Position numbers and translations under genes: made by a program
NCBI GenBank assembly: GCA_016720835.1
Contig: JADKJW010000028.1
Coordinates: 1-20,019 of the forward strand
Direction of reading: 5' to 3'
Origin: Ignavibacteria bacterium
GTDB lineage: Bacteria; Bacteroidota; Ignavibacteria; SZUA-365
DNA length: 20,019 nt
Shown: one piece after another, positions 1 through 8,291 of the stretch
How the letters are laid out: every line of letters begins with the position of its first letter
Position numbering within the stretch: position 1 is the stretch's first letter
The notes under the pieces: generated by a model
Told to the model about the DNA's origin: nothing
What the model saw: the letters and a program-made list of their open reading frames with translations, nothing else
Database searches by the model: none

Positions 1-13
1 GGAATGGAAGGCC

Positions 14-1378
14 ATGCGAAGCGATGCGGAAGAGGGGAAGGAGACGGGCAGCGGCACTGACGAGCGCGCCCAGCGGGAAGCGGATCTCATCGCGAGCGAG
101 GAGACCTTCCGGCTGATTTTCGAGAACAACTCTGCGGCCATCGCGATCATCGAGTTCGACACCACGATCCAGATGGTGAACAGCGCGTACTGCGCGATGA
201 GCGGGTACACGAAGGAGGAAGCCGTCGGCATGAGCTGGTCGGCGCAGATACCGCCCGGGGACCTCGCGCGGCTGCAGGAGTATAACCGGCGGCGCCTCGC
301 GAATCCCGATGACGCGCCCGCGAGCTACGAGTTCACCTACTATCACCGCAGCGGGGACATCAGGCACGGACTGATGTCGGTGTCGATGCTGGCGAGCGCG
401 CGGAAGATCATCGCTTCCTTTACCGATATCACCGACCGCAAGCGCGCGGAGGCGGAGCTCGCCGACGCGCACGCGCAGATCTCTTCGATCAACCAGGAAC
501 TCTCCGCAAGTCTCGCGAAATTGCAGACGCGGAACGAAGACCTCGACGCCTTCTCGCAGACGGTGGCGCACGACCTGCGCAATTCGCTCAACCTCGTCAT
601 CGGCTACGCGGGCTTCCTTGAAGACGGGCTCACGGTGGACAGCCCGGCGGTGTACCATGAAGCCGTGCACGCCGTCAAGAAGTCCGGCGAGAAAATGATG
701 GAGATTCTCGAGGAACTCCTGCTGCTCTCGCAGGTGCAGGCGATGGAGGCGCAGATGACGCCGCTGGACATGGACGCCATCCTGCACAGCGTTCTGGGCG
801 AACTCTCCTTCCAGATCGCCCATACGCGGGCGGACATCACCGCGCCCGCCGAGTGGCCCGTGGCGCTCGGCTACCGCCCCTGGATCGAGGCCGTGTGGCG
901 CAACTACATCGGGAACGCCCTGAAGTTCGGCGGGGAAAAGCCCCGCATCGAACTCTCCGCCACGATGCAGCAGGGTGAGGTGCACTTCCGAGTCCGGGAT
1001 CATGGCATCGGCATCGATCTGGAACAGCAGGCGAAGCTCTTCCACGCCTTCACGCGCCTGCGCAAGGTGCGGACAGATGGTCATGGTTTGGGCCTCTCCA
1101 TCGTGCGCCGCATCGTGGAGAAGCACGGCGGCCGCGTGAGCGTCGCGAGCAGCGGCGTGAGCGGTGAGGGGAGCGAGTTCGGGTTTACGCTGCCGGCGGG
1201 GGCCCGGGGGGACTCCCGCAGGGCTGACTGCCTGCGCTGCGGGCTCGCCCTGGGGATTGCGCCCGCCTGGGCACGCCCGCTGGCTCGCTGCCCCAGGGCT
1301 GACGCCCTGGGTTGGGGAATGCCGCCCGCCTGCGGCGGACTCACGCCCGTTGCGTGCTTGCCGCTGCCCCAGGGCTGA
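14..1378 (+). CDS. PAS-domain sensor histidine kinase
   Basis: This is a probable soluble sensor kinase of a two-component system, since no membrane segment is visible. Residues ~28-145 form a PAS domain that starts at SEETFRLIFENN and ends in DITDRKRAEAEL. A short coiled linker (~146-176) follows. The H-box is AHDLRNSLN with phospho-acceptor His186. The ATP-binding domain shows the N-box (WRNYIGNALKF, 295-305), G1 (DHGIGID, 329-335), F-box (FHAFTRL) and G2 (GHGLGLSIV, 356-364). The kinase fold ends near residue 396 (FTLPAG). The remaining ~58 residues are Cys/Pro/Gly-rich and are read from palindromic repeat DNA, so the native stop was probably lost or lay further upstream. The frame is open to the left edge, so the true start may lie outside the window; ATG 14 has a purine-rich GGAAGG only 2 nt upstream. 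No response regulator is seen, so the partner and signal are unknown. Confidence 0.9.
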   Translation: MRSDAEEGKETGSGTDERAQREADLIASEETFRLIFENNSAAIAIIEFDTTIQMVNSAYCAMSGYTKEEAVGMSWSAQIPPGDLARLQEYNRRRLANPDDAPASYEFTYYHRSGDIRHGLMSVSMLASARKIIASFTDITDRKRAEAELADAHAQISSINQELSASLAKLQTRNEDLDAFSQTVAHDLRNSLNLVIGYAGFLEDGLTVDSPAVYHEAVHAVKKSGEKMMEILEELLLLSQVQAMEAQMTPLDMDAILHSVLGELSFQIAHTRADITAPAEWPVALGYRPWIEAVWRNYIGNALKFGGEKPRIELSATMQQGEVHFRVRDHGIGIDLEQQAKLFHAFTRLRKVRTDGHGLGLSIVRRIVEKHGGRVSVASSGVSGEGSEFGFTLPAGARGDSRRADCLRCGLALGIAPAWARPLARCPRADALGWGMPPACGGLTPVACLPLPQG

Positions 1379-1403
1379 CGCCCTGGGTTGGGGAATGCCG
1401 CCC
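1287..1403. repeat. Two direct copies of a 41-bp palindromic repeat
   Basis: A 41-bp unit is present at 1287-1327 and again at 1363-1403, a spacing of 76 bp, and the two copies match throughout. Each contains the inverted repeat CCCAGGG-CTGACG-CCCTGGG, followed by TTGGGGAATGCCGCCC. A diverged relative, CGCAGG-GCTGACT-GCCTGCG, lies near 1217-1237, and further GC-rich palindromic debris lies between. The layout resembles dispersed intergenic REP-like repeats. The first copy lies inside the 3' end of the histidine kinase frame, and the kinase stop codon (TGA 1376-1378) lies inside the second. Confidence 0.8.
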
Positions 1404-1465
1404 CTTCGGGGCTCAGGACCGCGTCCCCGCGTCCCCGCGTCATTGCCACAAGGACGAAACACTTC

Positions 1466-1654
1466 GCGGATTTGTTCAGATCGGGAATCGACCGGCAGGG
1501 ACGCTTGACAAAATCAATTTCACTCCGGGTGGGACAAGCGTCTCGCTTGTCATCTTCTCTCAGGTTTGTACAGATCGGAATCGGACAAGCGGGACGCTTG
1601 TCCCCACCCGGCGGATTTGTTCAGATCGGAAATCGACCGGCAGGGACGCCGGTC
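1466..1654. repeat. Second family of palindromic repeats (three hairpins)
   Basis: A 39-bp unit beginning GCGGATTTGTTCAGATCGG and ending in CGACCGGCAGGGACGC occurs at 1466-1504 and again at 1611-1649, with small differences. A related unit starting GGTTTGTACAGATCGG lies at 1563-1603. Three inverted repeats are visible: GACAAGCG/CGCTTGTC with a 3-nt loop at 1533-1551, GGACAAGCG/CGCTTGTCC with a 3-nt loop at 1583-1603, and GACCGGC/GCCGGTC with a 6-nt loop at 1635-1654. This accounts for most of the gene-free stretch after the kinase. The function is unknown. Similar short palindromes are widespread as dispersed intergenic repeats in many GC-rich genomes. Confidence 0.75.
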
Positions 1655-1660
1655 CCACCC

Positions 1661-1692
1661 TTTGTCTCGATGCGGAAAATCCAGTACATTTA
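1661..1692 (+). promoter_or_regulatory. Possible Bacteroidota-type promoter
   Basis: TTTG at 1661-1664 is followed, after 20 nt, by TACATTTA at 1685-1692. This matches the Bacteroidota pattern of TTTG near -33 and TAnnTTTG near -7, except for the last base. It would drive the small ORF at 1723 and possibly secA. It is based on eye matching only. Confidence 0.3.
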
Positions 1693-1722
1693 CAGGCTAA
1701 AGGAACAACGCAGCAACCACTC

Positions 1723-2034
1723 ATGACCGGCATCGTTTTCATCGTTTCCATGCTCTGCACCGCGGTGCAACCGGGCGACCTGCTCGCACCGGCGGCCGCG
1801 CGCTGTCAGATGGAACGAGCGGCGTCGGCGGGGTCGGAACGGGCGGGGCTCATCCGCCATCTGCTCCCCGAAGTCAGGACTGTGCGCATCACGCCAACGG
1901 TGAATGCGTGGTCGACCACGCACAGCGCGCCGCTGCTGGAAGGCCGGTCGCGGTTGGTTCTCGTCATTCCCCAGTCTCCCAATTCCCCCGTTCCCCATTC
2001 TTCCCGCCCGATACGCGCTCCCTCCCGCGCCTGA
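1723..2034 (+). CDS. Doubtful small exported protein
   Basis: This 103-residue reading frame begins MTGIVFIVSMLCTAVQPGD, which could be a signal peptide, and it lies just downstream of a possible promoter. The rest (for example LIRHLLPEVRTVRITPTVNAWSTT) matches no family I recognise. The last ~25 residues are read from C-rich low-complexity DNA (CCCAGTCTCCCAATTCCCCC and following). There is no clear ribosome binding site, although AGGAACAACG lies ~20 nt upstream. It may be a gene fragment or a chance frame between the repeats and secA. The larger frame that contains it starts inside the palindromic repeats and is not credible upstream of here. Confidence 0.25.
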   Translation: MTGIVFIVSMLCTAVQPGDLLAPAAARCQMERAASAGSERAGLIRHLLPEVRTVRITPTVNAWSTTHSAPLLEGRSRLVLVIPQSPNSPVPHSSRPIRAPSRA

Positions 2035-2127
2035 TCACGCGCGCGCGGTGTCAATGACGCTGCCGCGCCTCACTGCGATCATCCCGTTTTTCAAGATATC
2101 TGACACGTTTTATTCCGGAAGGAATCC

Positions 2128-5100
2128 ATGCTGAATTTCATCACCAGACTGTTTGGTGGGAGGAAGTCCGACAGGGACGTCCGCCTGCTCGAACCGTTCG
2201 TCGCGGAAATCAACGAATTTTTTGAAGAATACCAGTCCCTCACCGACGAGGAACTGCGCGGCAAGACGCAGGAGTTCAAGGACCTGATCAAGGAGCGCAG
2301 CCGCGAGATCGAGGAACAGCTCGAGGCGGTGCGCGAGTCGCTGCGCTCGGACGACAGCCCGGACTTCGACCGCGAGGCCGCGCACGATCAGCTGAAGCAG
2401 CTCGAGAAGGACCTCCACACCGCCAGCCAGGACGCGCTGGACGAGATCATGACGCAGGCCTTCGCCGTCGTGAAGGAAACCTGCCGCCGCCTTCTGGGGA
2501 AGGAATTCGTCGTCGCCGATCACAAGATGATCTGGGACATGGTGCCCTTCGACGTGCAGCTCATCGGCGGCATCGTCCTGCATCAGGGCAAGATCTCCGA
2601 AATGGCCACGGGCGAGGGCAAGACGCTCGTCGCCACGCTCCCGATCTACCTCAACGCGCTGGCCGGCAAGGGCGTGCACATCGTCACGGTGAACGACTAC
2701 CTCGCCAAGCGCGACAGCGAGTGGAATGCGCCGGTGTTCGAATTCCACGGCCTCACCGTGGGCTGCATCCAGAACTGGATGGACTCGCAGGAGCGCCGCG
2801 TCATCTACGCGAAGGACATCACCTACGGCACCAACAACGAATTCGGTTTCGACTACCTGCGCGACAACATGGTGGTGGATCCCGAGGATCTCGTGCAGCG
2901 TGAGCACAACTTCGCCATCGTCGACGAAGTCGATTCCGTGCTCATCGACGAAGCGCGCACGCCGCTCATCATCAGCGGTCCCATCGGCGACACGGGCGAT
3001 CACAAGTTCGACGAAATGCGGCCGCGCGTGGACCGCCTCGTCAACGCGCAGAGCGCCCTGGTGGCGAAGATCCTCGCCGACGCCGAGCGCCTGCTGGCCG
3101 AGGGCAAGCGCGAGGAGGCCGGCGTGCTCATCTACCGCGGGCAGCGCGGCCTGCCGAAGAACAAGAAGCTCCTGAAGATCTTCAGCGAGCCCGAGAACAA
3201 GTCGCTCTCGCAGAAGACCGAGAACGTGTACCGCAGCGACAACGCCCGCCGCATGCCCGAGATCATCGAGGAACTCTTCTTCGCCATCGAGGAGAACAAC
3301 CACACGGTGGACCTCACCGAGAAGGGCCGCGAATTTCTGGCGCCGTCGAAGGACGACGCGGACTTCTTCGTGCTGCCTGACCTCGGTTCCGAGTACGCGC
3401 TGCTGGACGGCAAGGGCCTTTCGCCCGAGGAGATGCAGCGCGAGAAGGATCGCCTGCAGAAGGTGTACTCCGAGCGCAGCGACCGCATCCATACCGTGCA
3501 TCAGCTCCTGAAGGCCTACTGCCTGTACGAGAAGGACGTGGAGTACGTGGTGCAGGACGGCAAGATCATGATCGTCGACACCTTCACCGGCCGCATCCTG
3601 CCGGGTCGGCGCTATTCGGAAGGCCTGCATCAGGCCATCGAAGCGAAGGAGAACGTGAAGGTGGAGGGCGACACGCAGACGCTGGCCACCATCACGCTGC
3701 AGAACTACTTCCGCCTGTACAAGAAGCTCGCCGGCATGACGGGCACCGCCGAAACCGAGGCGGGCGAGTTCTACGAGATCTACAAGCTCGACGTGGTGGT
3801 CTGTCCGACCAACAAGCCCATCGTGCGCAACGATCACGAGGACCAGGTGTACAAGACCAAGCGCGAGAAGTACAACGCGCTGATCGACCTGCTCGAGGAG
3901 CGGCGCGAGAAGCGGCAGCCGGTGCTGGTGGGCACGACCAACGTGGAAGTGTCGGAGACCATCTCGCGCATGCTCAAGCGCAAGGGCGTGCCGCACAACG
4001 TGCTCAACGCCAAGCAGCACGCGCGCGAGGCCGAGATCGTCGCGAACGCGGGTCTCCCCGGCGCCATCACCATCGCCACCAACATGGCCGGCCGCGGCAC
4101 CGACATCAAGCTCGGTCCCGGCGTGCGCGAGGCGGGCGGCCTCATGATCGTCGGCACCGAGCGCCACGAGGCGCGCCGCATCGATCGTCAGCTCCGCGGC
4201 CGTTCGGGCCGTCAGGGCGATCCGGGCGAATCGATCTTCTTCATCTCGCTCGAGGACGATCTCATGCGCATGTTCGGCTCCGAGCGCATCTCGAAGACGA
4301 TGACGCGTTTCGGCGTGGAGGAGGGCGAAGTGATTTCGCACTCGCTCATCACCAAGTCCGTTGAGCGCGCGCAGAAGAAGGTGGAGGAAAACAACTTCGG
4401 CATCCGCAAGCGCCTGCTCGAGTACGACGATGTGATGAACCAGCAGCGCACCGTCGTGTACGCCCGCCGCCGTCAGGCCCTCGTGGGCGAGAATCTCAAG
4501 GACGAAGTCGCCGACATGCTGGACCAGTACTGCGACGACCTCTCGGAGCGGCATTATGACGAGGGGACCTTCGAGGAACTCCGCGAGGAAGTGCGCCGCA
4601 CGCTGGTGGTGGATGTGGATTTCCGGAAGGAGGCGCCGTCGCTCGGCACGCAGGACGCCCTGGCGGCGCTCATCAAGAAGAACGCGCTCGAATTCATGGC
4701 CCGCAAGGAGAAGGACCTCGGCGCGCACATGATGCAGCAGCTCATGCGCATGGCCATGCTGCAGGTGATCGACATCCGCTGGAAGGAGCATCTGCGCGAG
4801 ATGGACGACATGAAGGAGGGCATCCACCTGCGCTCGTACGGGCAGAAGGATCCGCTCATCGAGTACAAGAAGGAGGCCTTCGGACTCTTCATCCAGATGG
4901 TCGGGCAGATCAACGAGGAAGTGCTCGGCATGGTGTTCCGTCTGTATCCCGTGCAGGAGCAGCAGATCCCGCGCCGTCCGGTCGCGCCGCGCATCTCCGA
5001 TCTTGTCACCTCGCACAAGGAATCCGCGGGCATGGGCTACCAGGGCGACCGCGGGGCCATCCCCGGGGCCGAAGCGCCCGACGAGGCCGAAGCCGGCCGC

Positions 5101-5196
5101 CGCATGCCCGTGCGCAAGGAGAAGGAACCGAATCGCAACGACCCGTGTCCCTGCGGGAGCGGGAAGAAGTACAAGAAATGTCACGGAGCGCTGTAA
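2128..5196 (+). CDS. secA: Preprotein translocase ATPase SecA
   Basis: SecA is the motor that pushes unfolded preproteins through SecYEG at the inner membrane. The protein has 1022 residues, longer than the ~900 of E. coli SecA. This is due partly to a charged insertion at ~55-105 and to other insertions, as in Bacteroidota-type SecA proteins. Walker A is MATGEGKT (159-166). Walker B and the following motif are VDEVDSVLIDEARTPLIISG (265-284). The second nucleotide-binding fold shows TNMAGRGTDIKLG and QLRGRSGRQGDPG. The C-terminus carries a SEC-C zinc motif, DPCPCGSGKKYKKCHG, used in SecB or ribosome contact. The start ATG 2128 has AAGGA at 2119-2123. The last 19 nt overlap the next gene, so the two are probably co-translated. 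No frameshift or missing motif was seen. Confidence 0.98.
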   Translation: MLNFITRLFGGRKSDRDVRLLEPFVAEINEFFEEYQSLTDEELRGKTQEFKDLIKERSREIEEQLEAVRESLRSDDSPDFDREAAHDQLKQLEKDLHTASQDALDEIMTQAFAVVKETCRRLLGKEFVVADHKMIWDMVPFDVQLIGGIVLHQGKISEMATGEGKTLVATLPIYLNALAGKGVHIVTVNDYLAKRDSEWNAPVFEFHGLTVGCIQNWMDSQERRVIYAKDITYGTNNEFGFDYLRDNMVVDPEDLVQREHNFAIVDEVDSVLIDEARTPLIISGPIGDTGDHKFDEMRPRVDRLVNAQSALVAKILADAERLLAEGKREEAGVLIYRGQRGLPKNKKLLKIFSEPENKSLSQKTENVYRSDNARRMPEIIEELFFAIEENNHTVDLTEKGREFLAPSKDDADFFVLPDLGSEYALLDGKGLSPEEMQREKDRLQKVYSERSDRIHTVHQLLKAYCLYEKDVEYVVQDGKIMIVDTFTGRILPGRRYSEGLHQAIEAKENVKVEGDTQTLATITLQNYFRLYKKLAGMTGTAETEAGEFYEIYKLDVVVCPTNKPIVRNDHEDQVYKTKREKYNALIDLLEERREKRQPVLVGTTNVEVSETISRMLKRKGVPHNVLNAKQHAREAEIVANAGLPGAITIATNMAGRGTDIKLGPGVREAGGLMIVGTERHEARRIDRQLRGRSGRQGDPGESIFFISLEDDLMRMFGSERISKTMTRFGVEEGEVISHSLITKSVERAQKKVEENNFGIRKRLLEYDDVMNQQRTVVYARRRQALVGENLKDEVADMLDQYCDDLSERHYDEGTFEELREEVRRTLVVDVDFRKEAPSLGTQDALAALIKKNALEFMARKEKDLGAHMMQQLMRMAMLQVIDIRWKEHLREMDDMKEGIHLRSYGQKDPLIEYKKEAFGLFIQMVGQINEEVLGMVFRLYPVQEQQIPRRPVAPRISDLVTSHKESAGMGYQGDRGAIPGAEAPDEAEAGRRMPVRKEKEPNRNDPCPCGSGKKYKKCHGAL

Positions 5197-5906
5197 CGCT
5201 CTCCTGTCCCGTGTGCGGCAGCGCCACCGACGCGCTGCTGCCGACCTGCGGTTCCTGCGGCGCCTTCGTGCAGGACCGCGTGCCGGCCATCAATCTTTTT
5301 GAAACCGCGTTCGGCCTGGTCGACGATCCGGCGGCCGCGTTCCGGCGCATCGCGCGCAGCGAGCAGAAGAATTACGTCTTCACGCTGTTTGCCGGGTGCG
5401 GGCCGTTGCTCGTGGCGCTCGGCTGCGTGGCGGCGGCCACCGGCAACGCGCATGTGCATTTCGGTCTCGTCCTCGGGGCGATCGTCGTCGGAGGTCCGCC
5501 GGCCGGACTGCTGCTGATGACTCCCGCCGCATGGGTGGCTGGCCGGTTGAACGCCGCCCTGTGGAAACTGCGTCTGCCGTTTCGTTCCACTGCCGCGCTG
5601 CTGGCGTACGGGGTGTTCCCCGTCGTGCTCGCGTCCTGCATCATCCTGCCGATACAGGTGGCGCTGTTCGGGGCGGACCTGTTCTCGGCGCAGCCCGCAC
5701 CGTGGACGCTGAAGCCGGTGGCGTTCTGGACATTGGCGGGGATGGACGCGCTGCTGCTGCTCTGGAGCGGATGGCTGCTGACGCGCGGCTTCCTCACGTA
5801 CGGACTCGATGCGAAGAAGAGTCTGCTGACCGTCACGCCGGTGTTCGCGGCGCTTGCCGCGCTGGTGTATGCGGCCGGCAGCATCGCGAGGGGATTCCTT
5901 CCATGA
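5178..5906 (+). CDS. Zinc-ribbon and Yip1-like membrane protein
   Basis: This is a 242-residue integral membrane protein of unknown role. The N-terminus has two CxxC pairs (Cys10/Cys13 and Cys24/Cys27, in SCPVCG and TCGSCG) that would form a small zinc ribbon in the cytoplasm. About five hydrophobic segments follow (~66-88, 96-120, 140-165, 180-200, 217-236), an arrangement like the Yip1 family. I chose ATG 5178, which overlaps the secA stop by 19 nt, because it starts just before the zinc ribbon. An upstream in-frame start at 5145 would lie deep inside secA. The overlap suggests translational coupling and a possible link to membrane or export processes, but this is inference. Confidence 0.75.
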   Translation: MSRSAVTLSCPVCGSATDALLPTCGSCGAFVQDRVPAINLFETAFGLVDDPAAAFRRIARSEQKNYVFTLFAGCGPLLVALGCVAAATGNAHVHFGLVLGAIVVGGPPAGLLLMTPAAWVAGRLNAALWKLRLPFRSTAALLAYGVFPVVLASCIILPIQVALFGADLFSAQPAPWTLKPVAFWTLAGMDALLLLWSGWLLTRGFLTYGLDAKKSLLTVTPVFAALAALVYAAGSIARGFLP

Positions 5907-5949
5907 ACACTGTCGCCGCCGGATACGCCGCGCGGCCGGAGCTGAGCCC

Positions 5950-6660
5950 ATGACCCATCTCAAAGATCTGCTTCCGACCGGTCTCGTGGTCTCTTGCCAC
6001 GTGGACGCCGTGGACCCGATCGCCCCGATCGATCTCGTGCTGGCGGTGGCCAGGGCCGCCGAGCTGGGCGGCGCGGTGGCGTTGCGTGTGGAGGGTGTGG
6101 CGGCGATCGCGGCGCTGCGCAAACAGACCGCGCTCCCGATCGTCGGTTTCGTGAAGGGCGAGTACGCCGATCAGTCCGACCTCATCACGCCGGAATTCTC
6201 CGACATCGAGGCGTTGTTTGCGGCGGGCGCGAACATCGTGGCCATCGACGCGACCAAGCGCCGCAGGCCGTCGGGGCAGGACGGCTTCCTCTTCTTCGAG
6301 GAGGCGCGGAAGAAATTCACGCAGCCGCTCTGGGCCGACATCTCGCTGTTCCGCGAGGGCATCCACGCGGCGGAGATGGGCGCGGACTTCATCGCCACCA
6401 CGCTGGCGGGCTACACGCCCGGCACCGTAACGAAGGACTACCGCACGCCCGACTTCGGCCTCATCCACGAACTCAGCAGCTCGCTCATCATTCCCGTCAT
6501 CGCCGAGGGCCGCATCTGGACGCCCGAGGACGCCCTCCACGCACTCGACGTCGGCGCGCACGCCGTGGTGGTCGGCAGCGCCATCACGCGGCCGCGGGTG
6601 ATCACCACGATGTTTGCAGATGCAATCAAGCGGCATGTGTCGGGCGGATCGACGCGGTGA
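5950..6660 (+). CDS. nanE: N-acylglucosamine-6-phosphate 2-epimerase (NanE-like)
   Basis: This is a 236-residue TIM-barrel protein. NanE converts N-acetylmannosamine-6-phosphate to N-acetylglucosamine-6-phosphate, which feeds amino-sugar metabolism. Family motifs in order are LPIVGFVKG (Lys69), NIVAIDATKRRRP (~95-107), WADISLFREGI (~128-138), GADFIATTLAGYT (~144-156), PVIAEGRIWTPEDA (Glu186) and AVVVGSAITRP (~205-214). Lys69 and Glu186 align with residues implicated in catalysis in characterised NanE enzymes. ATG 5950 was chosen because the protein homology begins there; GGAG lies ~8-9 nt upstream. It follows the Yip1-like gene by 43 nt on the same strand and is probably the last gene of the secA unit. 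No other sialic-acid genes are in the window, so it may serve mannosamine salvage or another pathway. Confidence 0.9.
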   Translation: MTHLKDLLPTGLVVSCHVDAVDPIAPIDLVLAVARAAELGGAVALRVEGVAAIAALRKQTALPIVGFVKGEYADQSDLITPEFSDIEALFAAGANIVAIDATKRRRPSGQDGFLFFEEARKKFTQPLWADISLFREGIHAAEMGADFIATTLAGYTPGTVTKDYRTPDFGLIHELSSSLIIPVIAEGRIWTPEDALHALDVGAHAVVVGSAITRPRVITTMFADAIKRHVSGGSTR

Positions 6661-7008
6661 AAGGTGGAGCATGAAGCATGTGAAAATCGTTCGCGCCACC
6701 CCTCACCCCGGCCCTCTGGTATGTTTGTTTTATGCTTCTCCCCCAACCCAAAGGTGTCTTGCATTTCTCTTTCATTTCTGGTGCCGGATACGTACGATAT
6801 CCGCACTGCGGAATACAACGACCGGCCCCCTGAGACTATGATCTCGTTTGGGAGATTGTGGCTTCCGTCCCCTCGTCGCGTTCGAGGAGTATCTTGTGGC
6901 AATGACCACGTATTGACCAGGCTGAACGATCGCCGATCGGGAGGAAGCCCCGCAGTTGCTTGCTTCGGCAATGCACCGCGAATGTATTTCTTCACCGTGG
7001 AGGAGACA
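6661..7008 (+). other. IS110 leader region, candidate bridge-RNA locus
   Basis: There are 348 nt without a gene between nanE and the broken transposase. IS110-family elements encode a guide (bridge) RNA in the non-coding end upstream of the transposase. Here the leader holds short inverted repeats: TCCGC/GCGGA with a 3-nt loop (6800-6812), ATCTC/GAGAT with a 6-nt loop (6841-6856) and CCTCG/CGAGG with a 7-nt loop (6871-6887). A doubled CGATCG-type palindrome lies near 6927-6939. The left end of the element cannot be placed. Because the transposase is decayed, any RNA is probably a relic. This is inference from position and weak structure. Confidence 0.2.
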
Positions 7009-8291
7009 ATGAACACCCTCTGGATTGGAATGGACATCAGCAAAGGCCATGGATGTGACAGGCTCTGCGATGACGCGTCAGGACAAGCGCAGGAGCGATA
7101 CCGTGCTCTTCTCGCGCAAGTTCGACGACACGCGGACGGGCACACGGATCTCAGCTCGATCTTGCACATTGATCATTTCCGCCTCTCCGCCGTCTGCCGT
7201 GTATATCGGCATGGAGGCGACTGGTGGATATCAGGGAAACTGGGAACGGTGGGCCAGAGAGGAGCAGCATCTTCTCGCCGCGTATACGTCGGTGCGTGTG
7301 ATGCTCAACCCGTTGGCGGTCAAGCGGTATCTTGATCGAGAGCTGCATCGCGCTGTCACGGACTCCTCCAGTGCGCTGGGATCGCCCAGTATCTCGCCTA
7401 CGGGATGCGTGCAGCCGATACCCCGTCGACGGCCGCGATGGAGGGCGCCACGCAATACTATCGCGCCATTCGGGCATGATACGTCGGGCGGCGTCGTTGA
7501 TGACAGAACTCGAATCGCTTCGCAGCGCACGCATCCGGAACTGATTCGCTACTGCCGCGACGGGATCCCACCCTGGTGCTTCAACTCATCGAACGCTATC
7601 CCACATCGACGCTGCTGGGGCGTGCCCGACCGGAGACACTCGTACGCATTCCCGGTGTCACCACGAAGACGGCAGAGACCATTATCGCAGCGGCAAAGAC
7701 GAGCGTGGCCTCGCTGACCGATCCCTACACGCAGCTGTGCATCGAAGCGATGGCGTCCGATCTGCGCCAAGCCAGAGAACGCATTGAGAAGCATCGTCGG
7801 CAGATCATCGCGATGATGCAAGACGATCCGGTGATTGGCATTATTGCCAGCATCCCGGGGATCGGGAACTGGAGTGCGATCTGTCTGCGTCTGGAGCTCG
7901 GCTACATCGAACGGTTCCATTCGTTTGCCGCACTGGTCCGATGTCGGCCTCCGATCCCGTCGTCGAGCAAAGCGGAGATGGCGTCAAGCGCCGCGGGATC
8001 AGCGTGTATGTATGCTGGGTGTCCGATCGGCGCTTCGATCTTGCGCATTGGCAGCGCGACGTCGAGCGTGCGAAGGCCATGGAGGAACGCGCAGAGCGTC
8101 GGAGGAAAAACGGCGCCGCGGTACTCTCTCCGGAAAACCTTGCAAAAACGCTCAGCGCCCCGATTACCTCGCGAGAAGTAAAGAAACGAAAGGCGACAGC
8201 CGTGCCACAGGGAGTCTTGACAGACGAGTACGTGGTCTTGGTGCCGCCTTCCGTCGCTCGGAATGGAAAGAGCGTACTGAAACCTATATAA
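7009..8291 (+). pseudogene. Degenerate IS110-family transposase
   Basis: This is a transposase of the DEDD/serine IS110 type, broken by several frameshifts. The start ATG 7009 has GGAGGAGA upstream and gives MNTLWIGMDISK, which holds the first Asp. In another frame follow VYIGMEATGGYQ (Glu) and VMLNPLAVKRYLDRELHRAVTDSSSA, where the usual TD..DA has become TDSSSA, so the last catalytic Asp is lost. A third frame gives IAQYLAYGMRAADTPSTAAM. From ~7576 one long frame gives LVRIPGVTTKTAETIIAAAK and the Transposase_20-like stretch SIPGIGNWSAICLRLELGY. A further shift near 7935 leads to DPVVEQSGDGVKRRGIS (serine region). The end is unclear; the last plausible frame stops at 8291. It has no clear terminal inverted repeats, as is normal for IS110, and cannot encode an active enzyme as read. 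Confidence 0.85.

Noticed and set aside
1312..1722. Upstream part of the 240-codon frame ending at 2034
   Set aside because: It reads through palindromic repeats. Only the part from ATG 1723 could be a gene, and even that is doubtful.
2110..5184. 1024-residue open frame on the minus strand opposite secA
   Set aside because: It is the antisense shadow of secA caused by GC-rich codon bias. Its composition (His, Leu, Val, Arg-rich) matches no family, and secA is certain.
5903..5953. Tiny ORF MNTVAAGYAARPELSP between the Yip1-like gene and nanE
   Set aside because: Only 16 codons, no motif, and it overlaps the nanE start; probably chance.
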